Assembly: GCA_016235125.1 (NCBI GenBank)
Contig: JACRLZ010000007.1
Coordinates: forward strand, 372,001 to 436,000
Direction of reading: 5' to 3'
From: Sphingobacteriales bacterium
GTDB taxonomy: Bacteria; Bacteroidota; Bacteroidia; Chitinophagales; Chitinophagaceae
Length of the DNA stretch: 64,000 nt
In this document: positions 25,416 to 34,177 of the stretch, one piece after another
Numbering within the stretch: position 1 is the first letter of the stretch
Layout of the letters: every line of letters begins with the position of its first letter
Made by a program: the position numbers and the translations under genes
The notes under the pieces: generated by a model
The model's input: only the letters and a program-made list of their open reading frames with translations
Database searches by the model: none
Told to the model about the DNA's origin: nothing

Positions 25416-26231
25416 GTGTCAAGTCATATTCAAATTACTTTTTCCAACCTCCAACCCGAACAGCAGGAACTTCTTATCGCCCATCTTGACGAAGCTGGCT
25501 TTGAAGGCTTTGATGAAAGTGAGAATGTATTGAAGGCGTTTATACCGGAAAAGAATTATGACAAAGAGTTACTGAAAGAGATAGCTTTCAAATATCAACT
25601 TTCATTTGAAGAAAAAATAATTCCTGAACAAAACTGGAACGCTGTCTGGGAATCCAATTTTCAACCGGTGATCATTGATGATTTTGTTGCCATCCGTGCC
25701 GATTTTCATGAACCGGTAAAACATGTGCAACATGAGATAATCATTACTCCCAAAATGAGTTTTGGCACAGGTCATCATGCCAGCACAGAGTTGATGATGC
25801 AGCAGATGAGGCAGGTTGACTTTATGGATAAGTCAGTTTTTGATTTCGGTACAGGTACCGGGATACTTTCCATTCTTGCGGAAAAGCTGGGTGCAGATAA
25901 AGTTGTAGCAGTTGACAATGACGATTGGAGTATTGCAAATGCGGAAGAAAATTTCCATCGCAATAATTGTAAACGAATTCAGTTGCTGAAGGCCGATGGC
26001 CTTCCGGATAATCAGCAATTTGATATCATACTGGCCAACATTAATAAAAATGTTTTGCTTGATAATATCAGGTCTTTGAAATCACATTTATCAGCAAATG
26101 GAAGTTTGTTGCTGAGCGGTTTACTGACGCCAGATGAAACTGACATGTTAGCAGAAACGGGTAAATTTTCATTGATACTCAGGGAAAAAACAAGTAAGGA
26201 TAACTGGATTTGTTTAAAGTTTTCCCATTAA
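25416..26231 (+). CDS. prmA: Ribosomal protein L11 methyltransferase
   Basis: SAM-dependent methyltransferase modifying L11. 271 residues: the N-terminal substrate domain (about 1-100, with WNAVWESNFQPV), the linker ITPKMSFGTGHHASTELMM, which is a PrmA signature, and the Rossmann domain with VFDFGTGTGILSILAEKLGADKVVAVDND (SAM-binding). The NPPY-like motif is ILANINKNVL. The start is GTG at 25416, 9 bp after the kinase-like gene. No terminator separates it from the kinase-like gene, so they may be co-transcribed by accident of insertion. Confidence 0.95.
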   Translation: MSSHIQITFSNLQPEQQELLIAHLDEAGFEGFDESENVLKAFIPEKNYDKELLKEIAFKYQLSFEEKIIPEQNWNAVWESNFQPVIIDDFVAIRADFHEPVKHVQHEIIITPKMSFGTGHHASTELMMQQMRQVDFMDKSVFDFGTGTGILSILAEKLGADKVVAVDNDDWSIANAEENFHRNNCKRIQLLKADGLPDNQQFDIILANINKNVLLDNIRSLKSHLSANGSLLLSGLLTPDETDMLAETGKFSLILREKTSKDNWICLKFSH

Positions 26232-26278
26232 GACCCTGTTATTTCCACATCAAGCTAATCGTTACCATTGTTTTTTCA

Positions 26279-26286
26279 TATTTTTG
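26279..26286 (+). promoter_or_regulatory. -7 promoter box for plsY
   Basis: TATTTTTG, exact to TAnnTTTG, 48 bp before the plsY ATG at 26335. The leader includes an AAACCTG...CAGGTTT hairpin (about 26296-26321). Confidence 0.55.
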
Positions 26287-26334
26287 TCCTCCCTCAAACC
26301 TGTTTCTCAAAAGGCAGGTTTTATTCAGGGTTCT

Positions 26335-27012
26335 ATGAACGAACTGTTATTGGTTGTTCTTGCATATCTGATTGGCAGCATCCCCACTTCTGTTTGGGTG
26401 AGTAATCATTTTTTTAATATTGATATCCGTGATTTTGGAAGCGGTAATCCCGGCGCCACAAACACTTACCGGGTTTTAGGCTCACTTTGGGGCACTTTTG
26501 TAATGGCGGTTGATATGCTGAAAGGCATTGCAGCTGTTAAGCTGGCTTTGTTGCTTCCTGAATATGCCGATAATGAAGTTAATTTTCAGAATCTTCAATT
26601 GGGATTGGGTTTCGCAGCGGTAGTGGGTCATATATTTCCGATCTGGGCCGACTTCAGAGGTGGAAAAGGAGTAGCCACTTTATTTGGTATAGTGCTGGGG
26701 ATTTCTCCCTGGACAGCTTTAAGTTGTGTCGGTATTTTTGCCCTTGTGCTTTATCTCACCCGTTTTGTTTCCTTAAGTTCCATATTAGCAAGTGTTGCAT
26801 TCCCGGTTTTTATTCTTGTGATCTTTAATGTAAATAATCCCACTTACCGTGTCTTTGCTATTGCAGTAGCATTGATGGTATTATTAACCCATCAAAAAAA
26901 TATTGGCCGGTTGCTTAAAGGAAATGAAAGCAAAGTGCCCATTCTGAAAAACCGTGACCGTCGGCGCCAGCGTCGGAAAAACGCCTCTTTGCATCAGCAG
27001 GATCAGGGATAA
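26335..27012 (+). CDS. plsY: Glycerol-3-phosphate acyltransferase
   Basis: Integral membrane acyltransferase that uses acyl-phosphate to make lysophosphatidic acid, the first step of phospholipid synthesis. 225 residues from the ATG at 26335. The three PlsY motifs are seen: LIGSIPTSVWVS, DFGSGNPGATNTYRVLG and FRGGKGVATLFG. About five hydrophobic segments. The C-terminus has a basic tail (KNRDRRRQRRKNAS), longer than usual. The upstream in-frame extension (from 26284) would contain the promoter and is rejected. Confidence 0.96.
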   Translation: MNELLLVVLAYLIGSIPTSVWVSNHFFNIDIRDFGSGNPGATNTYRVLGSLWGTFVMAVDMLKGIAAVKLALLLPEYADNEVNFQNLQLGLGFAAVVGHIFPIWADFRGGKGVATLFGIVLGISPWTALSCVGIFALVLYLTRFVSLSSILASVAFPVFILVIFNVNNPTYRVFAIAVALMVLLTHQKNIGRLLKGNESKVPILKNRDRRRQRRKNASLHQQDQG

Positions 27013-27045
27013 ATAATCTTTTTTAAGTTTGTGAAATAATTCTTT

Positions 27046-27066
27046 ATTGTGCCAACCCGGCACAAT
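27046..27066. other. Perfect hairpin before the M48 peptidase gene
   Basis: ATTGTGCC / GGCACAAT with loop AACCC, 29 bp before the ATG at 27096. It has no T run on either strand, so it may act as an operator or mRNA structure rather than a terminator. Confidence 0.45.
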
Positions 27067-27095
27067 CATTGAACATCAGTTAAAAAATCTTAGTC

Positions 27096-27908
27096 ATGAC
27101 AAGAATTATCACTTCAATATTCATCCTGTCAGCATTTATTGTTGCCTGTTCGAGAAATGCAATAACGGGGCGGAAACAATTCAAATTATTACCCGAGACT
27201 GAAGTGCAGGCTATGGCCACAACCGAATACCAGAATTTTCTTTCAAAGAACAAAGTGATCACCTCCAATACCAACCGTGATGCAGAGATGGTAAAAAGGG
27301 TTGGCAGGCGCATTACCAAAGCCGTTACGGATTATTATGTCAGCAAAGGTCTTTCAAAAGACCTGGAAGGCTATAACTGGGAATATAACCTGGTTGACAG
27401 CAAAGATGTGAATGCATGGTGCATGCCAGGCGGAAAAATTGTTGTTTATACCGGTTTGTTGCCCATAACTCAGAATGAAGCTGCATTGGCTGTTGTAATG
27501 GGACATGAAGTATCCCATGCCATTTTAACTCACGGTAATGAAAGAATGAGCCAGGGTTTGATTCAACAATTAGGAGGCGTAGCTTTAGCAGTTGCAGTTG
27601 CCAATAAACCGCAGGAAACACAGAATCTTTTTCTCGGAGCATACGGTGTCGGTACAGCTGTTGGTGTTTTACTTCCTTTTTCCAGGAAACATGAATATGA
27701 AGCAGATCATTACGGATTGTGGTGGGCCGCTATGGCAGGATACAATCCGCAGGAAGCTATACCTCTTTGGCAAAGGATGGAAAAGGCAGGTGATGGACAG
27801 AGACCTCCTGAATTTCTCAGTACCCATCCCGCTGAAGGAAACCGGATTGAGCAATTGCAAAAATTTATGCCTGAGGCGCTTCAGTTCTACAAACCCGTGT
27901 CGAATTAA
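27096..27908 (+). CDS. M48 family zinc metallopeptidase, lipoprotein
   Basis: 270-residue periplasmic lipoprotein peptidase of the HtpX/BepA (YfgC/LoiP) clan. Signal MTRIITSIFILSAFIVAC with the lipobox Cys followed by SRNAITGRKQF. The zinc site is MGHEVSHAILTHGNERM (HExxH) with the third ligand in KHEYEADHYGLWWAAMAGY; an active-site loop AWCMPGGKIVVYTGLLP precedes. The C-terminal FLSTHPAEGNRIEQLQ (STHP) is typical. Likely role: quality control of envelope proteins, by family analogy. Confidence 0.96.
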   Translation: MTRIITSIFILSAFIVACSRNAITGRKQFKLLPETEVQAMATTEYQNFLSKNKVITSNTNRDAEMVKRVGRRITKAVTDYYVSKGLSKDLEGYNWEYNLVDSKDVNAWCMPGGKIVVYTGLLPITQNEAALAVVMGHEVSHAILTHGNERMSQGLIQQLGGVALAVAVANKPQETQNLFLGAYGVGTAVGVLLPFSRKHEYEADHYGLWWAAMAGYNPQEAIPLWQRMEKAGDGQRPPEFLSTHPAEGNRIEQLQKFMPEALQFYKPVSN

Positions 27909-27974
27909 TTCATTGGTTTTAAATAAAAAATATGCTCAAAGCCTTATGGGAAGACATTTTTATTGAATGAAGGC

Positions 27975-28005
27975 TTGCTGCACCCGGTTATTTTCCATAC
28001 CTTTG
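27975..28005 (+). promoter_or_regulatory. Promoter for the DUF3052 gene
   Basis: TTG at 27975-27977, 20 bp spacer, TACCTTTG at 27998-28005 followed by CCCTCC. It lies 81 bp upstream of the ATG at 28087. Confidence 0.65.
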
Positions 28006-28086
28006 CCCTCCCTACTATTGAGAACTCCGTTAATGATATTCGCAACAAAGAATAATTGACGGGAACCTTTTAAATAGTTACCAGGT

Positions 28087-28533
28087 ATGTCACAAACGCT
28101 GTTTGAAAAATTACAACTGGCAGACGAAAAAAATCTCTTAATCCAGGGTTTGCCTTCTTCCATCGAAAAACAATTCAGTAAACTGTCCTTTGCCAAAAAC
28201 ATGACGCCGCTTCTCAAAAGCCGGAAGATTGATTTTGCACTGGTATTCGCCGTAAGCGAAAATCAACTGAATGGCATCCTGAAGGATATTATGCCTTCAC
28301 TGAAAGGAGATTCCAAATTCTGGGTGGCTTATCCCAAAACCACTTCTAAAATTGTTACTGACCTTAACAGGGAACGCAGCTGGAACCGGCTCACCTGCGA
28401 GGGTTATGAAAGCCTTGAAAGGGTGGAACTCGACCATGTATGGAGCGCCATGCGGTTTGGCAAAGGCGACTGCCGCAGGGGCGAAGAAGTTCCCCATGCA
28501 AGACAAAGGGAAGCGACTGCCATTGCAGAGTGA
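28087..28533 (+). CDS. DUF3052-like protein
   Basis: 148-residue cytoplasmic protein. The pattern LLIQGLPSSIEKQFSKL, then DFALVFAVSENQLNGILKDIMPSLKGDSKFWVAYPKTTSKIVTDLNRERSWNRLTCEGYESLERVELDHVWSAMRF, follows the DUF3052 layout (LWVAYPK...TDLTRD...VDDTWSALRF). Most members stop soon after the SALRF motif; here about 22 extra, polar residues follow (GDCRRGEEVPHARQREATAIAE), perhaps read-through into former non-coding DNA. Function unknown. Ends 44 bp before a terminator. Confidence 0.85.
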   Translation: MSQTLFEKLQLADEKNLLIQGLPSSIEKQFSKLSFAKNMTPLLKSRKIDFALVFAVSENQLNGILKDIMPSLKGDSKFWVAYPKTTSKIVTDLNRERSWNRLTCEGYESLERVELDHVWSAMRFGKGDCRRGEEVPHARQREATAIAE

Positions 28534-28577
28534 AGTATTCTTGTGAAAAATGTATTTAGGTCTGCCTGTCGGCAGGC

Positions 28578-28609
28578 AGGTTTGCTGTGAAAGCAGCAAA
28601 CCTTTTTTT
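28578..28609 (+). terminator. Intrinsic terminator after the DUF3052 gene
   Basis: Stem AGGTTTGCTG / CAGCAAACCT, 6-base loop, then T7. A second hairpin, CTGCC-TGTC-GGCAG (28562-28575), sits right before it and resembles a dispersed CCTGCC/GGCAGG repeat of this phylum. Confidence 0.9.
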
Positions 28610-28669
28610 ATTTATACTCCGAAGCAACTCCTTTCAGTAAATTGCCCGCTTTAAACATTGCGAAGTAGT

Positions 28670-29191
28670 ATGGCTTTTCTGAATGTTGAAATCAAAGCAA
28701 AGTGTAATGATGCCTCTTTTATCAGGAATTATCTATTGACGCATGGAGCTGATTTTAAAGGGACAGATGAACAGACTGATACGTATTTTAATGTATTAAA
28801 TGGAAGGCTCAAACTCAGAGAGGGTAATATTGAGAACAACCTGATATGGTATGAAAGAACCAACCAGGCAGGGCCAAAGAAATCACATTTTAATCTCGTT
28901 AAAGTCGAAGATGCAAAGGGATTGAAAAATGCATTGGCGAATGCCAATGGTGTAAAAGTAGTGGTGAAGAAGCGAAGGGAAATTTATTATATCGGAAACG
29001 TAAAATTTCATATTGATGAAGTTCCGGGGCTGGGTTCGTTCGTGGAGATAGAAGCTGGCAACAGGCTGGCTGATCTTTTGCCGGAAGAATTAAAGAAACA
29101 ATGTGATTTTTATCTGAAAGAATTGGGGATAAAAGAAGAAGACTTGGTAGAAGTATCGTATTGTGATATGTTGTTGGAAAAAACTATTTAA
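28670..29191 (+). CDS. CYTH domain protein (class IV adenylate cyclase / thiamine-triphosphatase fold)
   Basis: 173 residues from the ATG at 28670 (an earlier codon at 28658 would add four residues). The CYTH signature is at the N-terminus, NVEIKAKC (ExExK-like), followed by TDTYFNVLNGRLKLREG and a Lys/Arg/Glu-lined tunnel (LIWYERTNQ, VVVKKRREIYYIGNVKFHIDEVPGLGSFVEIEAG). Such enzymes hydrolyse triphosphates or make cAMP; the substrate cannot be told here. It overlaps the convergent dnaG by 8 bp. Confidence 0.92.
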   Translation: MAFLNVEIKAKCNDASFIRNYLLTHGADFKGTDEQTDTYFNVLNGRLKLREGNIENNLIWYERTNQAGPKKSHFNLVKVEDAKGLKNALANANGVKVVVKKRREIYYIGNVKFHIDEVPGLGSFVEIEAGNRLADLLPEELKKQCDFYLKELGIKEEDLVEVSYCDMLLEKTI

Positions 29192-31217
29192 GAATCACAG
29201 CTCCCATCTTTTTGGTGAGCTCCATTTCCATTCTCTTTAAATGGTCGTGGGTCTGGTGAAGCATATGATATTCTTCCGGGCTGTGTTGTTTTTCGAGGTC
29301 AAGCTGGTTTTCAAGTAACATCCTTTTGATTTTCCTGAGCTTCAGGTAATGAATAGCTGACTCCACTTCTTCATTTGTTCTGTCTTCATCCATATTCAGG
29401 TAGCCAAGAAGTTTCTCTTCATTTTCCCTTGACACGGTGTTGATGAAATCTTCATAGTTCTTTTCAAAAAGTTTTTTCTGATAACCGCTTGCATTGCTGA
29501 ATTCCTTGCGCCAATGTTCGCTTTCTTCATAAGGAGCATTAAGCAGTGAAACAGCCAAAGTACTGAGTTTTGTGTCGGTGTGATAAATAAAGTAGTTCTG
29601 CCCGGCAGTCTCCGGGTTGTTTTTTAATAACTCTTTAAATGCGGCTATCAGGCGAACAACATCAGCATTGTCGATCAGGCTTTCATCCATCAGTTCCTCA
29701 AAAATATAATCTGCCACAAGGCGGGTATCATCCCATTTTTTAATGCCATATTCCAGCAAAATCCTCGCTACTTCTTTTTCCTGTAATTCATCTTTGAACA
29801 ACAGGCTGAATGTGGCATCGTCGTAATCCTTTTCTTCAGTCTGTTTGGCATTCTCCCCGAACTGTTTTGCCTCTTCAGCAGGAAGTTTTCTTTCAAGTGT
29901 CGAAATACGTTCACGGATGAATTTATTGACCAGCGAATGCATCCCTGCTTCATCTATTTTCAGTATCTCGGCACATTGCTTTATGTAGTCCTGTTGCTTT
30001 GTAAAATCCTCGGCTTTGTTGATACGGGAAATGGTTTCAGCTATCCGGTTCACCACTTCTGATTTCTTTGAAGAATCATTCCCTGCATCTTTCAGCGACA
30101 CTTCCAGCTGAAAAAGAATGAAATCCTTTTTATTCTTCTGTACAAAATCCCTGAAAGCAGAAGCGCCAACTTTATTTACATAGCTGTCAGGATCATCGTT
30201 GCCGGGTATCAAGACCAGTTTAACATTCAATCCTTCTTCCAATGCAAGGTCCAATCCTCTCAAAGCTGCTTTCACTCCGGCAGCATCGCCATCATAGATG
30301 ATGGTGAGGTTGTTTGAATATTTCCTTATCAGTCGTAGTTGATCAGGAGTTAATGAAGTGCCTCCACTTGCCACTACGTTTTCAATTCCTGCCTGGTGAA
30401 GTGATACTACATCTGTATAACCTTCCACTAATAAACACTCATCGGCCTTATCTATTGATTGACGGGCAAAATAAGAACCATAAAGAACCTTGCTTTTTAT
30501 ATAAATTTCATTCTCCGGTGTGTTAATGTATTTCGGTGCTTTGTCATTACTTTTTAAAATCCTGGCGCCAAAACCCAGCACTTTGCCACTATGGTTGTGA
30601 ATAGGAAAAATGACACGGCCCCGGTAATTGTCAACCAATTGTTCGTTTCGGTTGGTAGAGAGCCCGGCCCTGATGAGAATTTCAGCATTATATTGTTTGG
30701 CAATTGCTTCTTTGGTAAAAGCATCTCTTTGTTCAGGGGAATAGCCTATCTGAAATTTTTTAATGATGTCTTCCCGAAAACCCCTTTCTTTCAGATAGCT
30801 GAGGCCAATATCCTGTCCCTCCTCAGTTTCAAATAAGGCGTTGCTAAAAAATTGCTGAGCAAAAGCATTCACGATGTAAAGGCTGTCGGCCACCAGCATC
30901 TGCTGACGTTGCTCATCATTCTGGAAAGTTTCCTCTATCTCAATCCCATATTTATTCGCCAGCCATTTCAATGCTTCTACATAGCTGTACTTTTCATGCT
31001 CCATAATGAAGCTGACAGTGTTTCCGGCTTTACCGCAACCAAAACATTTGTACAGTTCCTTGCTTGGAGAAACAGTGAAGGAAGGCGTCTTTTCGTTATG
31101 AAAAGGGCAAAGGCCAAGATAATTAGTACCCCGTTTTTTCAATTTTACAAAGCCGCCAATGACATCAATAATGTCAAGGCGGCCAAGTATCTGTTGTATG
31201 GTATTGGGGGAAATCAA
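29184..31217 (-). CDS. dnaG: DNA primase
   Basis: Makes RNA primers at the replication fork. 677 residues: CHC2-type zinc-binding domain (Cys37, His40, Cys58, Cys61 in LCPFHNEKTPSF and YKCFGCGKAGN), RNA polymerase domain with GFGARIL, YGSYFAR, LLVEGYTDVVSLHQAGIENVVASGGTSL (TOPRIM Glu) and IIYDGDAAGVKAALRG (TOPRIM Asp), and a C-terminal helicase-binding region rich in charged helices. Monocistronic; the divergent TPR kinase promoter begins just beyond its start. Confidence 0.97.
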   Translation of the reverse strand: MISPNTIQQILGRLDIIDVIGGFVKLKKRGTNYLGLCPFHNEKTPSFTVSPSKELYKCFGCGKAGNTVSFIMEHEKYSYVEALKWLANKYGIEIEETFQNDEQRQQMLVADSLYIVNAFAQQFFSNALFETEEGQDIGLSYLKERGFREDIIKKFQIGYSPEQRDAFTKEAIAKQYNAEILIRAGLSTNRNEQLVDNYRGRVIFPIHNHSGKVLGFGARILKSNDKAPKYINTPENEIYIKSKVLYGSYFARQSIDKADECLLVEGYTDVVSLHQAGIENVVASGGTSLTPDQLRLIRKYSNNLTIIYDGDAAGVKAALRGLDLALEEGLNVKLVLIPGNDDPDSYVNKVGASAFRDFVQKNKKDFILFQLEVSLKDAGNDSSKKSEVVNRIAETISRINKAEDFTKQQDYIKQCAEILKIDEAGMHSLVNKFIRERISTLERKLPAEEAKQFGENAKQTEEKDYDDATFSLLFKDELQEKEVARILLEYGIKKWDDTRLVADYIFEELMDESLIDNADVVRLIAAFKELLKNNPETAGQNYFIYHTDTKLSTLAVSLLNAPYEESEHWRKEFSNASGYQKKLFEKNYEDFINTVSRENEEKLLGYLNMDEDRTNEEVESAIHYLKLRKIKRMLLENQLDLEKQHSPEEYHMLHQTHDHLKRMEMELTKKMGAVILK

Positions 31218-31267
31218 TTGTAAAATTGGACAGGCAAGTTATTACTTTAAATCCTCTCAAAAATAGA

Positions 31268-31317
31268 AAAATAACCCCCTGGTATTACCCGTTTTTTATG
31301 CAGTTTCCGCAACTTTG
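31268..31317 (+). promoter_or_regulatory. Putative regulon site A upstream of TPR kinase 1
   Basis: AAAATAACCC at 31268-31277 (one mismatch to the AAAATCACCC of sites B-D; right arm degenerate), then a -7-like CAACTTTG at 31310-31317. Site start to -7 start is 42 bp. Confidence 0.4.
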
Positions 31318-31363
31318 GATTACCGGGAAAAGTTTTATGTATTATTCCGGCAAATGCTTCATT

Positions 31364-33460
31364 ATGGCGCTAAACCTGCGACTGAAAGTTTATTTATTTT
31401 TCCTGATGGCATTGCCATGTATAGCCTTAGGACAAAATAACCATCTGCCTCCAATTGTTCCGGCAGATGATTCAATGCAGGTAAAAGAATGGCTTAAGCA
31501 GTGTGAATTGATACAGGCTAAAAATCCGGGGGAAGCATCTCAACTGGCAAAAAAGGCTTTGGCTCTTTCCAATAAGTTACAATACGAAAAGGGCCTTGCT
31601 GCAAGTAATATGATACTGGGCAATATTCATTTCCAGAGAAAAGAATACATGACTGCCCTCAGCAATTATGAAAACGCAAAATCTTTATTGATCAGTTTAA
31701 ATGATGAATACCAGCTCGGCAGGGTTTATAAAAGCATCGGTGAAATTTATCTCATCCGCATACTTTACCGGCAGGCATCTGATAATTTCCGGGAGGCAAC
31801 TGTTCTTTTGAGAAAAACAGGGCAACTAAAATTGCTGAATGAATGCCAGGATGCACTGGGGAATATTGCAATGGATAATGACCGTACAAATGGCGCTATC
31901 ATTCATTTTAAACGGTCGTTAATAATAAAAAACGGCCTTAATGATATTTCGGGGCTGGTAACCACCAATACAAAACTCTCCAAGCTATATTTTTCACAGA
32001 AGCAATATGACAGCGCAATGTATTACACTAAAGAGGCACAGCGCTTGTCAAAAGAGAGCGCAGATGCACATACTGATGCTGTTATTGATGAGTTCATTAT
32101 TCTTTCTTCACAGGGAAAGCTAAAAGAAGCTGCGGAAATAAAGAAAGTTGCAGAGCAATCCGAAGCGGTACATAACAACTCTTCCATTAAAATAAAATTG
32201 CTGACTGCAACTTCCAATTACTACATGGCGCTGAAGGATAAGGAAATGGCGGGAAAATATTTTGATTCAGCAGCAGCGATGATATCTGATGCAAAAAGCC
32301 CCGAACTTGCCATTTTTGGATTAAGCCTGCTGGAAGAAATGAGCAGCCGAAATGAGGATTTTAAAACCGCCTACCGGATGATGAAGCTGATGGATATGTA
32401 TAAGGATATGTTCCGCACGGAAAATATGGAGAGAATAGCTGCGGAACTAAAAAACACCACCGAAGCCGGGCTGAAAGAAAAAGAAATAGAATACCTGAAC
32501 CTGCTGAATAAATTAAAAGAAGAGCAATTGAGCAAAGAAGAATTAAAAAGGATGGCATTGCTCAGGGAAAATATTTTAAAGGATTCATCACTATCCAAAC
32601 AGGAACTGCTGATGGCGGCGCTTGAAACGGAATCTGACTTGCGGAACAAACAACTGCAAAAAGAAAAAGAATTAAGTTACTCTCTTGGCAGGGAAAACGA
32701 GCTAAAGCAACAACTGCTGAATGATGAAAGGAAAAATAAAAAATTGCTATGGATTGGAATAGGGGCGATGGGATTATTGGGCGGAATTATCTTTTACCAG
32801 TACAACAGGCAGCGAAAGAAAAACAGGATTATCAATAAGCAATCCGGCGAACTGGAAGTGCTGAACAAAGAAATACATCACCGGGTAAAAAACAACCTGC
32901 AGGTAATAAGCAGTATGCTGGATTTGCAATCTCAGTCATTGCATGATGAAAAAGCAACTGCTATTATTAAAGAAGGCATCCAGAGGGTGCAATCAATGGC
33001 CTTCATTCATCAAAACCTTTACCAGGGCAATGCGGTGAATAGTGTGAATATGAATGAATATATCAAAATGCTGTCCAATCATTTGTTTCAATCATATAAC
33101 ATACAGCCGGAAAAAATTCACCTGCATACGCAGATAGAAGATTTTAACCTGCACACAGACACTGCCATTCCGCTTGGCATGATATTAAACGAACTCATCA
33201 GCAACTCATTAAAATATGCATTCAGGGGAAAGGATAAGGGTGATATTTGGGTAACCATGAAAAGGAGCAATAGTGAATTGCTGTTGCAGGTGAAAGACAA
33301 TGGGGTAGGGCTTCCGGACGATTTTAATATGCAAAGCAGTGTATCGTTCGGATATGAGATAATTAATGCATTTGCCCAGAAACTGAAAGCAAGAATAAAT
33401 ATAGAAAGCAATAATGGAACAGATGTACAGCTTATCATATCAAAGTTTAAAACCGTCTGA
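31364..33460 (+). CDS. TPR-containing sensor histidine kinase (HisKA_2 family), copy 1
   Basis: 698 residues from the ATG at 31364, chosen because it gives a signal peptide (LRLKVYLFFLMALPCIALGQ); an ATG at 31337 is also possible. Periplasmic part: several tetratricopeptide repeats (about 40-370, e.g. GLAASNMILGNIHFQRKEYMTALSNYENA), then a long coiled coil. One membrane helix at about 461-480 (LLWIGIGAMGLLGGIIFYQY). Cytoplasmic HisKA_2 domain with the phospho-acceptor box EIHHRVKNNLQVISSMLDLQ (His505/506) and an HATPase (LGMILNELISNSLKYAF, VKDNGVGLPDDF). Its response regulator follows 4 bp later. Paralogue of the kinase at 35661. Confidence 0.92.
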   Translation: MALNLRLKVYLFFLMALPCIALGQNNHLPPIVPADDSMQVKEWLKQCELIQAKNPGEASQLAKKALALSNKLQYEKGLAASNMILGNIHFQRKEYMTALSNYENAKSLLISLNDEYQLGRVYKSIGEIYLIRILYRQASDNFREATVLLRKTGQLKLLNECQDALGNIAMDNDRTNGAIIHFKRSLIIKNGLNDISGLVTTNTKLSKLYFSQKQYDSAMYYTKEAQRLSKESADAHTDAVIDEFIILSSQGKLKEAAEIKKVAEQSEAVHNNSSIKIKLLTATSNYYMALKDKEMAGKYFDSAAAMISDAKSPELAIFGLSLLEEMSSRNEDFKTAYRMMKLMDMYKDMFRTENMERIAAELKNTTEAGLKEKEIEYLNLLNKLKEEQLSKEELKRMALLRENILKDSSLSKQELLMAALETESDLRNKQLQKEKELSYSLGRENELKQQLLNDERKNKKLLWIGIGAMGLLGGIIFYQYNRQRKKNRIINKQSGELEVLNKEIHHRVKNNLQVISSMLDLQSQSLHDEKATAIIKEGIQRVQSMAFIHQNLYQGNAVNSVNMNEYIKMLSNHLFQSYNIQPEKIHLHTQIEDFNLHTDTAIPLGMILNELISNSLKYAFRGKDKGDIWVTMKRSNSELLLQVKDNGVGLPDDFNMQSSVSFGYEIINAFAQKLKARINIESNNGTDVQLIISKFKTV

Positions 33461-33464
33461 TACA

Positions 33465-34088
33465 ATGACCGGGATAAAAATACTGATTGTGGAGGACGAG
33501 CCGCTGATAGCAAAAAACATCGGCATGTACCTGAACAATAATGACTATGAGGTATCAGCCATTGCCTATGATGCAGACGAAGCCCTGCAGCAGCTTAAAA
33601 GACAACCGCCGGATTTCGCCATATTGGATATCAATCTTGAAAGTGATAAAGATGGCATCCAGGTTGCCGAATACATCAATAAAAATAATTTTATCCCTTT
33701 TATTTACCTCACCTCTTATTCTGATAAGGACACATTGGAAAGGGCCAAGAAGACAAACCCCTCGGGCTTTATTGTAAAACCATTTAACGAAAAAACGCTT
33801 TATGCCACAATAGAAATAGCATTATCCAATCATGCAGCACAGGCCAATAAGCATATACCGGTTTTGTCGTTTGATAAAATCAACAAACAGCTCGTTACCC
33901 CCCTTTCAGACCGGGAATTTGATGTGATAAAACTGATGTACGATGGCAAAACGAATCAGCAGATTGCCGGTGAGTTATTTATTGCAATGAACACCCTGAA
34001 GAAACATATCAACAATGCTTATTTCAAATTAGATGTATCCAGCCGCACTGAAGCCATAGCAAAACTAAGAGGATTTATGCTGCAATAG
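33465..34088 (+). CDS. LuxR-type response regulator, copy 1
   Basis: 207 residues from the ATG at 33465, 4 bp after the kinase stop. Receiver domain 1-125 with acidic pair VEDEP, phospho-Asp55 in FAILDINLES, and the switch Thr/Lys in YLTSYSDKDT and FIVKPFNEKT. C-terminal LuxR/FixJ-type helix-turn-helix: LSDREFDVIKLMYDGKTNQQIAGELFIAMNTLKKHINNAYFKL. Predicted DNA-binding activator for the sites at 31.2-38.5 kb. Highly similar in layout to the regulator at 37811. Confidence 0.95.
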   Translation: MTGIKILIVEDEPLIAKNIGMYLNNNDYEVSAIAYDADEALQQLKRQPPDFAILDINLESDKDGIQVAEYINKNNFIPFIYLTSYSDKDTLERAKKTNPSGFIVKPFNEKTLYATIEIALSNHAAQANKHIPVLSFDKINKQLVTPLSDREFDVIKLMYDGKTNQQIAGELFIAMNTLKKHINNAYFKLDVSSRTEAIAKLRGFMLQ

Positions 34089-34103
34089 TTTTTCGGCGTA
34101 TAA

Positions 34104-34151
34104 AAAATCACCCTTTGGTTCTAATCCGGTCTTCTCCAATAAATACATTTT
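34104..34151 (+). promoter_or_regulatory. Putative regulon site B upstream of the esterase gene
   Basis: AAAATCACCC at 34104-34113, identical to sites C and D, without a clear right arm; the -7-like TACATTTT begins 40 bp from the site start at 34144. Confidence 0.45.
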
Positions 34152-34177
34152 TGCTTTATAATCATTAAATACATTTT

